NCBI RefSeq assembly: GCF_900110275.1
Contig: NZ_FODC01000006.1
Coordinates: 310,001 to 374,000, forward strand
Source of the DNA: Duganella sp. CF517
Lineage (GTDB): Bacteria > Pseudomonadota > Gammaproteobacteria > Burkholderiales > Burkholderiaceae_D
Direction: 5' to 3'
Length of the DNA: 64,000 nucleotides
Shown here: in pieces, positions 1 through 9,475 of the stretch
Numbering within the stretch: position 1 is the stretch's first letter
How the letters are laid out: the number at the start of each line of letters is the position of its first letter
Program-made: the position numbers and the translations under genes
The notes under the pieces: model-generated
What the model was told of the DNA's origin: nothing
The model's database searches: none
Seen by the model: the letters and a program-made list of their open reading frames with translations, nothing else

Positions 1-1229
1 ACCCAGTCCTGCAGCACCGGGATCTGGCGCTTGATCTCGTTGACGAAATCCTCGCGCCGCACATGGTTGGCCGACAGCTTGTCGATCATCATGCCGATCT
101 TGGCGAACCGGTCGGCCGGCTTGGCCACGCCGGGCAGATACTTGTCCCACATGCCGTCGGACAGCTTGTCCATATTGACCAGCAGCTCCTCGCGCGTGGC
201 CAGCGCCTTCTGGTAGGTCTGTTCGGCGGTGCTGCCGGACTGGATGTCGTAGGCGAACTTCTGCTCATACATCGCCTTGCCGATGCGGAAGGTGCGGCGG
301 CCGCGCGTGTCCATCAGCTTGTCCATCTCGCGGAGGAAGGCGACGTAGTTGTCGACCGCCGTCAGCGCCGCGTTGACGCGCTGCGTGAACTGCTGCTTCT
401 CGATCGGCGTCAGGATCGAGGCCTGCGCCGCCTTGTCGACCTCGATCAGCACGGTCTGCACGCCGGGCGCCTGCTTGATCGCCAGGCGCGTGTGCTCGCG
501 CGTCGGGTTGACGATGTTGTTGCGCGCCGCCTCGTAGTAGGCCGGAATGCTGGCGATGCGCTTGAGCAGGGTGCGCAGGCGCTGCGGCTGGGCCGCGTAT
601 TCGGTGCCCAAAATCAGGTCCAGCGGCCCGGCGACGTTGTAGCTGGCAGGATTCCACTCGAACTCGCGCAGGGTGGTCAGGCGGAAGCGGTCGCTATCGA
701 GCTTGTTCATCAGCAGCGCCAGGTCGGTGCGCTGCTTCGGCGACAGCTGGCTGGCGTTGACTTTGCCGAAGCGCAGTTTCCAGTCGTCGATGAAGGCCAG
801 CTCCCTGGTCTGCGTGGCCGCGTCCGGGATACTCAAGGTGGCGGCGGTGTCGTACTTGCCGGCGTAGATCGCGCTTTCCGAATCGATGCGCCACAGGGCG
901 TTGAGGAACTGGTTGCTCAGGGTGTCGAACGAGCGGTCCTGGCGCCGTTCGGACACCGCGGCCACCGCCGGCCGGGTCGCGACCACCGCCGTCGTCGCCG
1001 CGGCGGCGGCCACGGCCTTGCCTTTGCCGCCCTTCCTGGTGGTCTTGCCGTCTTTGCCGGCCTTGCCGGCGGGCGCGGTTTTGGTGCCGGTCTTGCTGCT
1101 GTTTTTGCTACCCTTGGCGTTCTTGTTTTTACTACTGGTGCTGGCGTCCTTGTTGGCGGGCGCCGCGCCGGCCGGCGCGAAGGCGAGTGCCGCCATCACC
1201 ACCGCCAGTGCAATTTTTGTCTTGATCAT
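1..1229 (-). CDS. DUF885 family secreted protein, N-terminal part (runs off the left edge)
   Basis: The reverse strand opens at an ATG at 1229 and stays open to base 1, giving about 409 residues with no stop, so the C-terminal part lies outside the window. It begins with a signal peptide (MIKTKIALAVVMAALAFA...) and then a Lys/Ala/Gly-rich low-complexity stretch at about residues 25-80. The remainder resembles the helical N-terminal half of DUF885 proteins (FDTLSNQFLNALWRIDSE, then REFEWNPASYNV). The HExxPGHH metal motif expected in this family would fall beyond the edge. A complete DUF885 protein of different sequence lies at 58618-60423. It is probably an exported, uncharacterised zinc-peptidase-like enzyme. 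The lysine-rich linker is the unusual part. Confidence 0.75.
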   Translation of the reverse strand, partial: MIKTKIALAVVMAALAFAPAGAAPANKDASTSSKNKNAKGSKNSSKTGTKTAPAGKAGKDGKTTRKGGKGKAVAAAAATTAVVATRPAVAAVSERRQDRSFDTLSNQFLNALWRIDSESAIYAGKYDTAATLSIPDAATQTRELAFIDDWKLRFGKVNASQLSPKQRTDLALLMNKLDSDRFRLTTLREFEWNPASYNVAGPLDLILGTEYAAQPQRLRTLLKRIASIPAYYEAARNNIVNPTREHTRLAIKQAPGVQTVLIEVDKAAQASILTPIEKQQFTQRVNAALTAVDNYVAFLREMDKLMDTRGRRTFRIGKAMYEQKFAYDIQSGSTAEQTYQKALATREELLVNMDKLSDGMWDKYLPGVAKPADRFAKIGMMIDKLSANHVRREDFVNEIKRQIPVLQDW

Positions 1230-1369
1230 CGTCTGCAGCCTTGTGTTTATTTTGACAAGGCACGCGTGTCCACATCACGCGGTGGCAAGCGTGCCGAGTC
1301 GAAGCGATGGAGATTATCACTAATCGGCCCGCTTGAGAGCGCCCGATACAAGACAAAACGCGGCCGCGC

Positions 1370-4300
1370 CTACTTCTTCAACCCTTCTTGCAGCATCCCG
1401 AGCATCTCGCCGGCCGACATGCGGCCCGAGACGTCGCTGCCTTCGAGCAAGCTGTCGGCCAGGTCGCGCTTGTGCTGGTGCAGGTCGACGATGCCTTCCT
1501 CGATCGTGTGGCGCGCCACCAGGCGGTAGATGGTCACCGGGCGCAGCTGGCCCATGCGGTGGGCGCGGTCCGACGCCTGGTCCTCCACCGCCGGATTCCA
1601 CCAAGGGTCCATGTGGATCACGTAGTCGGCGGCGGTCAGGTTGATGCCGACCCCGCCCGCCTTCAGGCTGATCAGGAAGACGTCGCCGATGCCGGCCTGG
1701 AAGGCGTCGACCCGCTTCTTGCGGTCGGCCATCGAGGTCGAACCATCGAGGTACTGGTAGCCGATGCCGTTGGCGTCGAGGTGCGCGCGGATCAGCGACA
1801 GGTGGTCGACGAACTGGCTGAACACCAGCACCTTGTGGCGGTTCTCCAGCAGCCCCTCGAGCAGGTGCGCGAACGCCGCCAGCTTGCTGCTGGCCAGCCC
1901 CAGTTCCGGCGCGATCAGGTTCGGATTGCAGCAGGCGCGCCGCAGCCGCATGATCTCGGCCAGGATCTGGATCGACTTCTTCTCGGCCGGGCCCTCGACG
2001 GCGGCCAGGTTTTCCAGCGCGGTGCGGCGTAGCGATTCGTACAGCGCCGTTTCCTCCTTGGACAGGTCGACCTCCAGCGTGATCTCGGTGCGCGACGGCA
2101 GCTCGGTCAGCACCTGGGCCTTGGTCCGGCGCAGCATGAACGGCTGGATCAGGCGCCGCAGGCGGTTGCGCGCGCCCAGTTCGGCGCGATGGTCCTGCGG
2201 CTTTTCGATCGGCGCGGCGAAGCGCAGGTTGAACTGCTCGATGCTGCCCAGCAGCCCCGGATTGATGAAGCGGAACAGGTTCCACAACTCGCCCAGGTGG
2301 TTTTCCAGCGGCGTGCCGGTGGCGATCATGCGGAACTCGCCCTTGAGCGCCATCACGGCCTGCGAACGCTTGGTGGCGCCGTTCTTGATCGCCTGTGCTT
2401 CATCGAGCACGATGGTGTTCCACCGCACCCCGGCGAACAGCGCCGACTCCAGCTGCAGCAGGCCGTAGCTGGCCACCACCACGTCGTACGGCTGCAGGGT
2501 GGACATGGTCCCGGCGCGGTCGCCGGCGCCGAACAGCTTGACGTTGAGGGTCGGCGCGAAGCGCGCCGCCTCGCTGATCCAGTTCATGCACACCGACGTC
2601 GGCGCGATGACGAGGGTCGGCCCCTGCGGCGCGCGCGACAGGATCAGCGCGATCGCCTGCAGGGTTTTACCGAGGCCCATATCGTCGGCCAGGCAAGCGC
2701 CCACGCCCCAATGCGCGAGGCGCGCCAGCCAGTTGAAGCCTTCCAGCTGGTAGTCGCGCAACTCGGCCTGCAGGGTGCTGGGCAGATGAGGCTCGAACGC
2801 CGCCTGCGACGCCATGCGCTGCAAATGCTCCTTCCACAGCTTGTCCGCCTTCAGGCCGCCGACATCGTCGGCCAGTTCCTCCAGCGCGAACGCGGCCAGC
2901 GGATGCAGGCGCACGCCGTCGGCGGTCAGCTCGCCGTAGGCCGACACCTCGCGCAGGCGGCGGTGCAGCTCCTCGGTCAGCGCCAGGTAGCGGTTCTCGC
3001 CCAGTTCGACGAAGCGGCTCTGGTTCTTCTGCATCAGCTCCAGCAGGGTGCGCAGGTCCATCACCTTGTCTTCGTCGACCTGCACCTCGCCGCTGGCCGC
3101 GAACCAGTCCTTGTTGCTCTTGATGGACAGGCGCACCTGCTTGGTCTCGACCTTGGCGGTGACGCGGAATTTCTCGCCCTCCGGCCAGGCGATCACGATG
3201 CTGCCCGCCTTCAGTTCCTGCAGCTCGACCAGCAATTGCAGGCACAGCGCCGGCTGGCCGAGCAGCCATTCGCCGTGATCCTGTTCGGCCGATTCGAGCA
3301 CCGGGCACCTGGCGATCAGCTCCCGTTCGGCGTCGCGTTCGTCGATCAGGTGGCGGCGCGCCTGCACCGGCTTGCCGCCGACGTCGGCGATCACGCTGTC
3401 GGCGCCGGCGCCGGGCGCGTAATAGGCGCCGTTGGCCAGCGGCCGCACCAGCAGCTGCATCTTCAGGCCGTGCTGGTACGGCAGCAGATGCACGTGCAGG
3501 CGCGTGTCGGCCTCCACCTGCTGCATGTCGGGCGCGGCGCCGCCGATGTCCGATTGCACCGTCACCAGCGACGAGATGGAGCTGATCGCGTGCAGCACCT
3601 GCTGCTCGGCGTGCGCCGGCACCGTCAGGCTGTCGCCGACGATGGCGGCGATGCGGCGGTGCTCGTCGAGGATGCTGACCACGCGCAGGCGGGTCGGCGT
3701 CTCCTTGCTGACGATGACGAAGGAATTGTCGTCGGGGATGCGCGGGTGCAGGCGGATCTCCAGGTTGCCCGGGCTTTTCTTGATCAGCAGTTCCGGTTCG
3801 CCGGCCAGCATCTCCACGCGGGTGTCGGAGGCGTCGGCCCAGAACAGCAGCGGGTGGCCGATCAGCGCCGCGGCGGCGCGCTGCGGATCGATCTCGTAGG
3901 CCAGGGCGTTGGAATGGTAGCTGCGGTGCGCCACCGAGATCGCCTCCGACACGCGCACGTCCTGCGGCGTCAGGAAATCGAATTGCTCCGGCTCGAAGCG
4001 CAGCCGCTTCAGGCCCACGGCGCGGCCCTTGCTCCACAAGCCGCGCGCGTCGCGCTTCTGTTCCACCGGCGCGACATCGGTCAGGCCGTGGCGGTTGTCG
4101 TAGGTCAGCTGCCAGACCAGGCGCGTGGCGCCGGCCGCGTCGGCCGTGGCGGGCTGCTGGAGGTTGATCAGCGCCGACAGCTGGCGCTGCCAGGCTTCCT
4201 GGCGCTCGAACCACACCGTCATGTCCGGGAGGCCCAGGCGCGTGCGCAAGTCGTTGGCGTGGCGCTGCTGGTCGACGTCGCCCAGGTGGCCGAGCAGGGT

Positions 4301-5533
4301 GGCCGCTTGCGCCGCGATGAACAGGTAGCCGGCGCGTTCGGCGTTCTCGCGCAGCTCCTGCAGTTCCAGGCGCCGCTCGCCGAGCCGCGGCAGCGACAGC
4401 CAGAAATACAGCAGGCATTGGAACAACTGCGTCTGCGGGCCGAGGTCCCACGGCAGCGCGGAGACGACATCCGTTTGCATGGTGCCGGCGCGGACCTGGC
4501 GCAGCATGTCGATCTGCTGGTGGATCGCGGCGTCGTAGTTGGGCGGCATGCGCACCGCGATCTCGAGGTAGGCGTCCGCCGCTTTCTGGTGCTTGGGGTC
4601 CTCGCTGCGCAGCAGCGACAGCAGGTACAGGTAGGCGCCGATGCCGGCGAACAGGTGCTTGCGCTTGCCCGTTTCGCGGCGCAGCAGCTTGAGCGCGGCC
4701 TCGTAGCCGGCGAGGGCCGCGCCGGTAGCGCCGCGCAGCAGCACGATGGTGCTGGCCAGGAACTGGCTTTGCGGACCGGCCGTGTGCTCCAGATAGCGTT
4801 TGGCGTCGTCGAGGCGCCCGCACAGGATGGCGTCCTCGGCCAGCACCAGCCGCAGTTCGGGGCCGATGTCGTCCTTGGCCGCCAGCCGGCGTTGCAGGTG
4901 CTGTTCGCAGAATTCGCGGATCAAGGACACGGTGGGCAATTCGCGTTTGGCGTTTTCCAGCAGTACCGCCAGCACGTCGTCCTGCAGCAGCGGATGGACG
5001 CGCGCGATCATGCCCGGCTCGAACGGGCGGCCGAAGATGTCGACGATCGGGTGCAGCTGCGCCGCCTCGTAGCTGCCCAGGCAGAAGGCGAGTATCGGCT
5101 GGATCTGCTGCGGCGCCTGGCCGCGCAGAAGGCCCATGCGCAGGCGCGCCATGCCGGCGCGGTAGCTGCGCGGCTCGACGCTGTTCCAGGTCTGGCGCAT
5201 CGGCACCAGTTCGTCGTACGCCTCGCACAGGTCGTCGAGCGCGTGGGTGCCGATCGAGGCGCGCATGGCCGGCCAGCGCAGCTTGGGGTTGCACACGAAG
5301 CCGCGCCCGGTGACGGCGCTGATGAAGGCCAGCCGCTCCAGCTTGCGCATCGATTCGTCCAGGGTGCCGACGGTGTAGCGGTGGCCGTCCTTGTCCTCGA
5401 TGCGCGCCTTGTTCAAATGATCGAGGATCGCGGTGCGCCCGACCGGCTCGCCGATCAGGGCGAGCAGCGCCAGTATCATTTTTTCGTTGAATTCAAGCGC
5501 GTCGAATTCGGCAAGCAGCTTCGGGTCGGCCAT
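1370..5533 (-). CDS. SNF2-family DEAD/DEAH-box helicase with large N-terminal extension
   Basis: This 1387-residue protein has a complete SNF2/Swi2 ATPase module in its last third. Motif I is DDMGLGKT with Lys956, motif II is DEAQ beginning at Asp1044, and motif III is TGTPLENHLGELW. A helicase C-terminal domain follows with LKAGGVGINLTAADYVIH and the SDRAHRMGQ arginine-finger motif. Such proteins translocate on double-stranded DNA and remodel protein-DNA complexes. The first 900 or so residues are helical and repetitive, have no domain I can name, and lack the Tudor-like N-terminus of RapA. The start lies 7 bp after the stop of the S9 peptidase gene, so the two are probably co-transcribed. 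The substrate is unknown. Confidence 0.9.
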   Translation of the reverse strand: MADPKLLAEFDALEFNEKMILALLALIGEPVGRTAILDHLNKARIEDKDGHRYTVGTLDESMRKLERLAFISAVTGRGFVCNPKLRWPAMRASIGTHALDDLCEAYDELVPMRQTWNSVEPRSYRAGMARLRMGLLRGQAPQQIQPILAFCLGSYEAAQLHPIVDIFGRPFEPGMIARVHPLLQDDVLAVLLENAKRELPTVSLIREFCEQHLQRRLAAKDDIGPELRLVLAEDAILCGRLDDAKRYLEHTAGPQSQFLASTIVLLRGATGAALAGYEAALKLLRRETGKRKHLFAGIGAYLYLLSLLRSEDPKHQKAADAYLEIAVRMPPNYDAAIHQQIDMLRQVRAGTMQTDVVSALPWDLGPQTQLFQCLLYFWLSLPRLGERRLELQELRENAERAGYLFIAAQAATLLGHLGDVDQQRHANDLRTRLGLPDMTVWFERQEAWQRQLSALINLQQPATADAAGATRLVWQLTYDNRHGLTDVAPVEQKRDARGLWSKGRAVGLKRLRFEPEQFDFLTPQDVRVSEAISVAHRSYHSNALAYEIDPQRAAAALIGHPLLFWADASDTRVEMLAGEPELLIKKSPGNLEIRLHPRIPDDNSFVIVSKETPTRLRVVSILDEHRRIAAIVGDSLTVPAHAEQQVLHAISSISSLVTVQSDIGGAAPDMQQVEADTRLHVHLLPYQHGLKMQLLVRPLANGAYYAPGAGADSVIADVGGKPVQARRHLIDERDAERELIARCPVLESAEQDHGEWLLGQPALCLQLLVELQELKAGSIVIAWPEGEKFRVTAKVETKQVRLSIKSNKDWFAASGEVQVDEDKVMDLRTLLELMQKNQSRFVELGENRYLALTEELHRRLREVSAYGELTADGVRLHPLAAFALEELADDVGGLKADKLWKEHLQRMASQAAFEPHLPSTLQAELRDYQLEGFNWLARLAHWGVGACLADDMGLGKTLQAIALILSRAPQGPTLVIAPTSVCMNWISEAARFAPTLNVKLFGAGDRAGTMSTLQPYDVVVASYGLLQLESALFAGVRWNTIVLDEAQAIKNGATKRSQAVMALKGEFRMIATGTPLENHLGELWNLFRFINPGLLGSIEQFNLRFAAPIEKPQDHRAELGARNRLRRLIQPFMLRRTKAQVLTELPSRTEITLEVDLSKEETALYESLRRTALENLAAVEGPAEKKSIQILAEIMRLRRACCNPNLIAPELGLASSKLAAFAHLLEGLLENRHKVLVFSQFVDHLSLIRAHLDANGIGYQYLDGSTSMADRKKRVDAFQAGIGDVFLISLKAGGVGINLTAADYVIHMDPWWNPAVEDQASDRAHRMGQLRPVTIYRLVARHTIEEGIVDLHQHKRDLADSLLEGSDVSGRMSAGEMLGMLQEGLKK

Positions 5534-5540
5534 GCGTGGA

Positions 5541-7514
5541 TCAGTCCTTCAGGTTGTCGATGTGGATCGGCGCTGCCGCCGAGGGATCGTGCAGGCCGAA
5601 GATACGCTGGTAGAAGTACAGCTCCGCCTCCAAGGTGCGCACGATGTTCTCGCCCTTGCGGAAGCCGTGGCCCTCGCCCTCCAGCGGTACATAGGCCACC
5701 GGCACGCCGCGCGCCTTGAGCGCGTCGACCATCATTTCCGATTGCTGCGGCGGCACGACCTTGTCGTCCAGGCCCTGGAAGAAGATCATCGGGCGCGCCA
5801 GCTTGTCGGTGTGGTTGATCGGCGAGCGCTCCTTGTACAGCGCTTGCGCCTGCGGCTGCGGCGCGATCAGGTAGGCGGTATAGCGCGATTCGAATTTGTG
5901 CGAGTCGTCGTCCAGCCCTTGCAGGTCGGAGACGCCGTAGTAGCTGGCGCCGACCTTGAAGACATCGTGGAAGGTCAGCGCGCACAGGGTCGTCAGGCCG
6001 CCGGCGCTGCCGCCTCGGATGATCAGGCGGTCGTTGTCGGCCAGGCCGCGCTCGACCAGCGCCCGGGCGCCGGCCACGCAGTCCTCGACATCGACGATGC
6101 CCCACTGTCCCTTGAGCAGGTCGCGGTAGGCGCGGCCGAAGCCGGTGCTGCCGCCGTAGTTCACGTCCAGCACGCCGAAGCCCCGGCTGGTCCAGTACTG
6201 GGTCGCCAGTTTCAGCGTGTTGACGGTCATGCCGGTCGGGCCGCCGTGGCTGATGACGATCACCGGCGGCTTGCTGCCTTCGGGCGCGCGCACGTCGCGG
6301 TTGCGCGGCGCGTAGAAGAACGCGTGCGAGGTGCGGCCGTCGGCGCTCGGATAGCTGATATTGTCGGGGATCGACAGGTTGTCCTCGTCGGGCAGCTCGG
6401 CGATCGACTGCGCCAGGATCTCCACGCCTTCCTCGGTGAAGTCGATGCGCGCCAGTTCCAACGGGATCGACGGGCCGCCCGCCAGCATGGCGATGTAGCC
6501 GGGCGCCACGCGCAGTTCGCGGATTTCCTCGTACGGATTGGCGATCGCTTCGAGCTTGCCGCTGGCCGGCAGCAGGCGCGCCAGCCGGCTCACGCCCTTG
6601 TCGATATAGGTGCAGATGATTTCGGAGGCGGAGCGGAAGCCGTACATCGAGTTACCGAAGGTCCAGTGCGGGGAGCCGAATTCGGCCTCCATCGGGCACA
6701 GGGCCTCGGCGCCCTGGCGGTCCGCGCCCAGGCGGTACAGGTTCCACCAGCCGCTGCGGTCGGAGACGAAGTGCAGCAGGCCGTTCGGCGACCATTCCGG
6801 CTGGCAGATCGATTCGTCGACGCCGCCGGCGACGCGCACCGGCGCCGCCAGCGCGCCGTCGTCCTGGATTTGTGCCAGCCACAGGGTGGTGCCTTCCCAC
6901 GGCATGCGCGGATGGTCCCAGGTCAGCCAGGCCAGCGCGCGGCCGTCCGGCGACAGCCGTGGCGACGAATAGAAGTCGGCGCCCTGCGCCAGCACCGTTT
7001 CGGCGCCGTCGGCGATGCCGATCGCGCAAATGGTGTTGGACGGCTCGCCGTGGCCATCCTCGCCATGCAATTCGCGCACGCCGATCAGGCGTCCGCGCGC
7101 GCGGTCGACCACGAAATCGGCGAAGCGCTGCTTGCCGCCGGCCGTCAGCGCCACCGGGGCCGGCTGCGCGTCGTCGTCACCGGCGAAATCGAGCCGGTGG
7201 AGACGGTTGTCGGCGAAATGGGAGAAATACACGGTCTCGCCGTCGACCGCGTAGGCGCCGCCGCCGTATTCGTGCACCCGGCTGCGCACATTGAACGGCG
7301 CCGGCGTCAGTTCGTCGGTGGCGGCGCCGTGGTGGCGCAGCAGCGTGTTGCGGCCCGCCTCGGCGGCGCGCCCGGCCAGCCAGAAGATATCGCCGCCGTC
7401 GGCGCCGCCCAGCATCAGCGACGACATCGGCGTCGCGCCGGCCGCCACGCGCTCGGCGCTGATGGTCGATGGCCAGGTGCCGTATTCGGCGATGGTCGGT
7501 GCTTCTGATGTCAT
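5541..7514 (-). CDS. S9-family serine peptidase (prolyl oligopeptidase / acylaminoacyl peptidase type)
   Basis: A 657-residue protein has an N-terminal WD/beta-propeller-like half and a C-terminal alpha/beta-hydrolase peptidase domain. The nucleophile elbow is GGSAGG with Ser503, the acid is in GLDDKVVPP (about Asp583/584) and the base is His616 in EGEGHGF. This matches S9 peptidases that cleave oligopeptides or acyl-peptides. No signal peptide is visible, so it is probably cytoplasmic. It is the first gene of a two-gene operon with the SNF2 helicase, and its start is divergent from hemE with about 130 bp between them. The exact specificity cannot be read from sequence. Confidence 0.9.
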   Translation of the reverse strand: MTSEAPTIAEYGTWPSTISAERVAAGATPMSSLMLGGADGGDIFWLAGRAAEAGRNTLLRHHGAATDELTPAPFNVRSRVHEYGGGAYAVDGETVYFSHFADNRLHRLDFAGDDDAQPAPVALTAGGKQRFADFVVDRARGRLIGVRELHGEDGHGEPSNTICAIGIADGAETVLAQGADFYSSPRLSPDGRALAWLTWDHPRMPWEGTTLWLAQIQDDGALAAPVRVAGGVDESICQPEWSPNGLLHFVSDRSGWWNLYRLGADRQGAEALCPMEAEFGSPHWTFGNSMYGFRSASEIICTYIDKGVSRLARLLPASGKLEAIANPYEEIRELRVAPGYIAMLAGGPSIPLELARIDFTEEGVEILAQSIAELPDEDNLSIPDNISYPSADGRTSHAFFYAPRNRDVRAPEGSKPPVIVISHGGPTGMTVNTLKLATQYWTSRGFGVLDVNYGGSTGFGRAYRDLLKGQWGIVDVEDCVAGARALVERGLADNDRLIIRGGSAGGLTTLCALTFHDVFKVGASYYGVSDLQGLDDDSHKFESRYTAYLIAPQPQAQALYKERSPINHTDKLARPMIFFQGLDDKVVPPQQSEMMVDALKARGVPVAYVPLEGEGHGFRKGENIVRTLEAELYFYQRIFGLHDPSAAAPIHIDNLKD

Positions 7515-7648
7515 GGCGGCTCCGGGATGCGTTGGTTGGGCGGGGTGCTAGGATGATAGAGAAAGGGGGCGCAATGTTCCAGCGTCCGCGAAAAAAAATC
7601 GGCGCGGAGTGCGATAATAGCCCTTTCCCCGCTTTTTGATTGCCTTTC

Positions 7649-8731
7649 ATGCCACAATTTGCTCCGCTTCAGAATGACACCTTCTTGCGTGCGTTGTTGC
7701 GCCAGCCGACCGAACACACCCCGGTATGGCTGATGCGTCAGGCGGGGCGCTACCTGCCGGAATACCGCGCCACGCGCCAGAAGGCCGGCTCCTTCATGGG
7801 CCTGGCCACCAATCCCGATTACGCCACCGAAGTGACCTTGCAGCCGCTGGACCGCTTCCCGCTGGACGCGGCCATCCTGTTCTCCGACATCCTGACGGTG
7901 CCCGACGCGATGGGCCTGGGCCTGTATTTCGTCGAAGGCGAGGGCCCCAAGTTCGAGCGTCCGCTCAAGACCGAGGCCGACGTGCTGGCGCTGCGCGCGC
8001 CGGAACCGGGGGCGCTGGACTATGTATTCAAGGCGGTCACGCAGATCCGCACGGAATTGAACGGCCGCGTGCCGCTGATCGGATTTTCCGGCAGCCCGTG
8101 GACCTTGGCCTGCTATATGGTCGAAGGCCAGGGCTCGCGCGAGTTCCACACCATCAAAAAGATGCTGTACAACCGTCCGGACCTGATGCACCACATCCTG
8201 GCTATCAACGCCAGGGCGGTGGCCGAGTACCTGAACGCCCAGATCGACGCCGGCGCCCAGGCGGTGATGATCTTCGACTCGTGGGGCGGCGCGCTGGCCG
8301 ACGGCGCCTACCAGGCGTTCTCGCTCGATTACATGCGCCAGGTCGTGTCGCTGCTCAAACGGGGCAAGGATGGCGTCAAGATCCCGGCCATCGTCTTCAC
8401 CAAGGGCGGTGGCCAGTGGATCGAGCAAATCGCCGACATCGGCGCCGATGCGGTCGGCCTGGACTGGACGGTGAACCTGACGCGGGCGCGCAAGCTGGTT
8501 GGCCACAAGGTCGGGCTGCAGGGCAATCTGGACCCGGCGATCCTGTTCGCCAGCCCGGAACAGATCCGCGCCGAAGTGCACAAGGTGCTGGACGCCTTCG
8601 GCAAGCCGGAAAACGGCAATGGACATGTATTTAATTTGGGCCACGGCATTTCCCAGTTCACGCCGCCGGAAAACGTGGCGGCCATGGTCGACGCTGTTCA
8701 TACCTATAGCAAGGCCCAGCGCGCATCTTGA
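7649..8731 (+). CDS. hemE: Uroporphyrinogen decarboxylase
   Basis: HemE decarboxylates the four acetate side chains of uroporphyrinogen III to give coproporphyrinogen III, in cytoplasmic haem synthesis. The 360-residue product carries the family hallmark PVWLMRQAGRYLPEYR near the N-terminus, the conserved DILTVPDAMG and GFSGSPWTLA segments, and the usual C-terminal NLGHGISQFTPPENV. A TTG nine bases upstream at 7640 is in frame, but the ATG at 7649 gives the usual family N-terminus. A rho-independent terminator follows directly. Downstream lies the large AT-rich gap and then priA. No strong ribosome binding site is visible. Confidence 0.97.
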   Translation: MPQFAPLQNDTFLRALLRQPTEHTPVWLMRQAGRYLPEYRATRQKAGSFMGLATNPDYATEVTLQPLDRFPLDAAILFSDILTVPDAMGLGLYFVEGEGPKFERPLKTEADVLALRAPEPGALDYVFKAVTQIRTELNGRVPLIGFSGSPWTLACYMVEGQGSREFHTIKKMLYNRPDLMHHILAINARAVAEYLNAQIDAGAQAVMIFDSWGGALADGAYQAFSLDYMRQVVSLLKRGKDGVKIPAIVFTKGGGQWIEQIADIGADAVGLDWTVNLTRARKLVGHKVGLQGNLDPAILFASPEQIRAEVHKVLDAFGKPENGNGHVFNLGHGISQFTPPENVAAMVDAVHTYSKAQRAS

Positions 8732-8747
8732 TTTACCGCAAACCCGT

Positions 8748-8781
8748 GGGGCACGTTCCAATCGGACGTGCCCCATTTTCA
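8748..8781 (+). terminator. Rho-independent terminator of hemE
   Basis: A 9-bp perfect stem, GGGGCACGT (8748-8756) with ACGTGCCCC (8766-8774), has a 9-nt loop. It is followed by the T-rich run ATTTTCATT and begins 16 bp after the hemE stop. Confidence 0.85.
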
Positions 8782-8973
8782 TTGGTGCGCAGAGGAAAGC
8801 AAACCGACTTATGCACAATTTTTTTTGGTGCAAGAATAACAGGCAGCACTATTTTTTTGGCCTTCGGAGTGTTTGTAAGTCTTTGATTTATAAGATAAAT
8901 TTTTTGCCCCCCGGCTGGGGGTGGGTACTGGTTGTAAACCCATAAGTCGGGCTTGCGCAGGTTTATTTCTTCA

Positions 8974-9005
8974 TTGTCCACAAAGTTATCCACAAAAACT
9001 GTGGA
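8974..9005 (+). repeat. DnaA-box module, copy 1 of a 32-bp direct repeat
   Basis: The unit contains TTGTCCACA, a 3-bp spacer and TTATCCACA, then AAAACTGTGGA. It repeats at 9408-9439 with one mismatch (T9000 against C9434). In this copy the 3' end continues into a third, inverted perfect box (9000-9008). Confidence 0.85.
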
Positions 9006-9407
9006 TAAAAAATAAAAGTACTTAGTAAACCGTGACTTAGCCATAATGTTGTTGTTTTGCATGAGGTTTATGTTGCGCTGCACGATTTTTAGGCAAAGTG
9101 GCCGCCTTGATAACTAAGTTATGGACGCGCAAACCGTTCGGATGCGGCCTGTATAAAATTTGCTCTTATCGACCGCCGGTTGTATTTTCCGGTGGTCATT
9201 AAAACCCTCGGGAAAGTGTTGAAAATCGTTAAAAAATTACCCGAAATACTTCACTTATGCACAGCAGCGGAGAAAAAAACGGTTTTCTGAGCCTCCCACG
9301 GGGGATTTTCCAAGTGGTTGATTTTAAAGACAAATAAATTCGAATATTTGCCCGGTTGGCGCGGCTACCAACTGTTAAGTGATTGGTTTCCGGAGATTAA
9401 GATTCTC

Positions 9408-9439
9408 TTGTCCACAAAGTTATCCACAAAAACCGTGGA
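9408..9439 (+). repeat. DnaA-box module, copy 2 of a 32-bp direct repeat
   Basis: This copy is identical to 8974-9005 at 31 of 32 positions. The inverted third box seen in copy 1 is degraded here (CGTGGAGCC). It ends 36 bp before the priA start codon, so it also sits in the priA promoter or leader. Confidence 0.85.
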
Positions 9440-9475
9440 GCCTGGTTCAGTACCGAATTTCATGTGATTGGAACT

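Larger units (their letters stand above)
8782..9475. other. AT-rich intergenic region with a DnaA-box cluster (candidate replication origin)
   Basis: This is the largest gap without a gene in the window and is strikingly AT-rich against GC-rich neighbours. Seven sites match the DnaA box TTWTNCACA or its one-base variant. TTATCCACA occurs at 8986-8994, 9420-9428 and, inverted, at 9000-9008. TTGTCCACA occurs at 8974-8982 and 9408-9416. TTATGCACA occurs at 8809-8817 and 9255-9263. AT-only or nearly AT-only stretches suitable for unwinding lie around 8884-8906 and 9005-9016. Such a cluster is typical of a bacterial oriC, and in Caulobacter the origin is next to hemE. dnaA itself is not in the window, so this could instead be a DnaA-titrating or DnaA-regulated region. 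No protein-coding gene was recognised here. Confidence 0.55.

Noticed and set aside
2189..5719. A very long open frame on the plus strand opposite the SNF2 helicase gene
   Set aside because: It is an antisense shadow caused by GC-rich codon bias. Its product is low-complexity (Arg, Gln, His, Val-rich) with no family motif, while the minus-strand product is a complete SNF2 protein.
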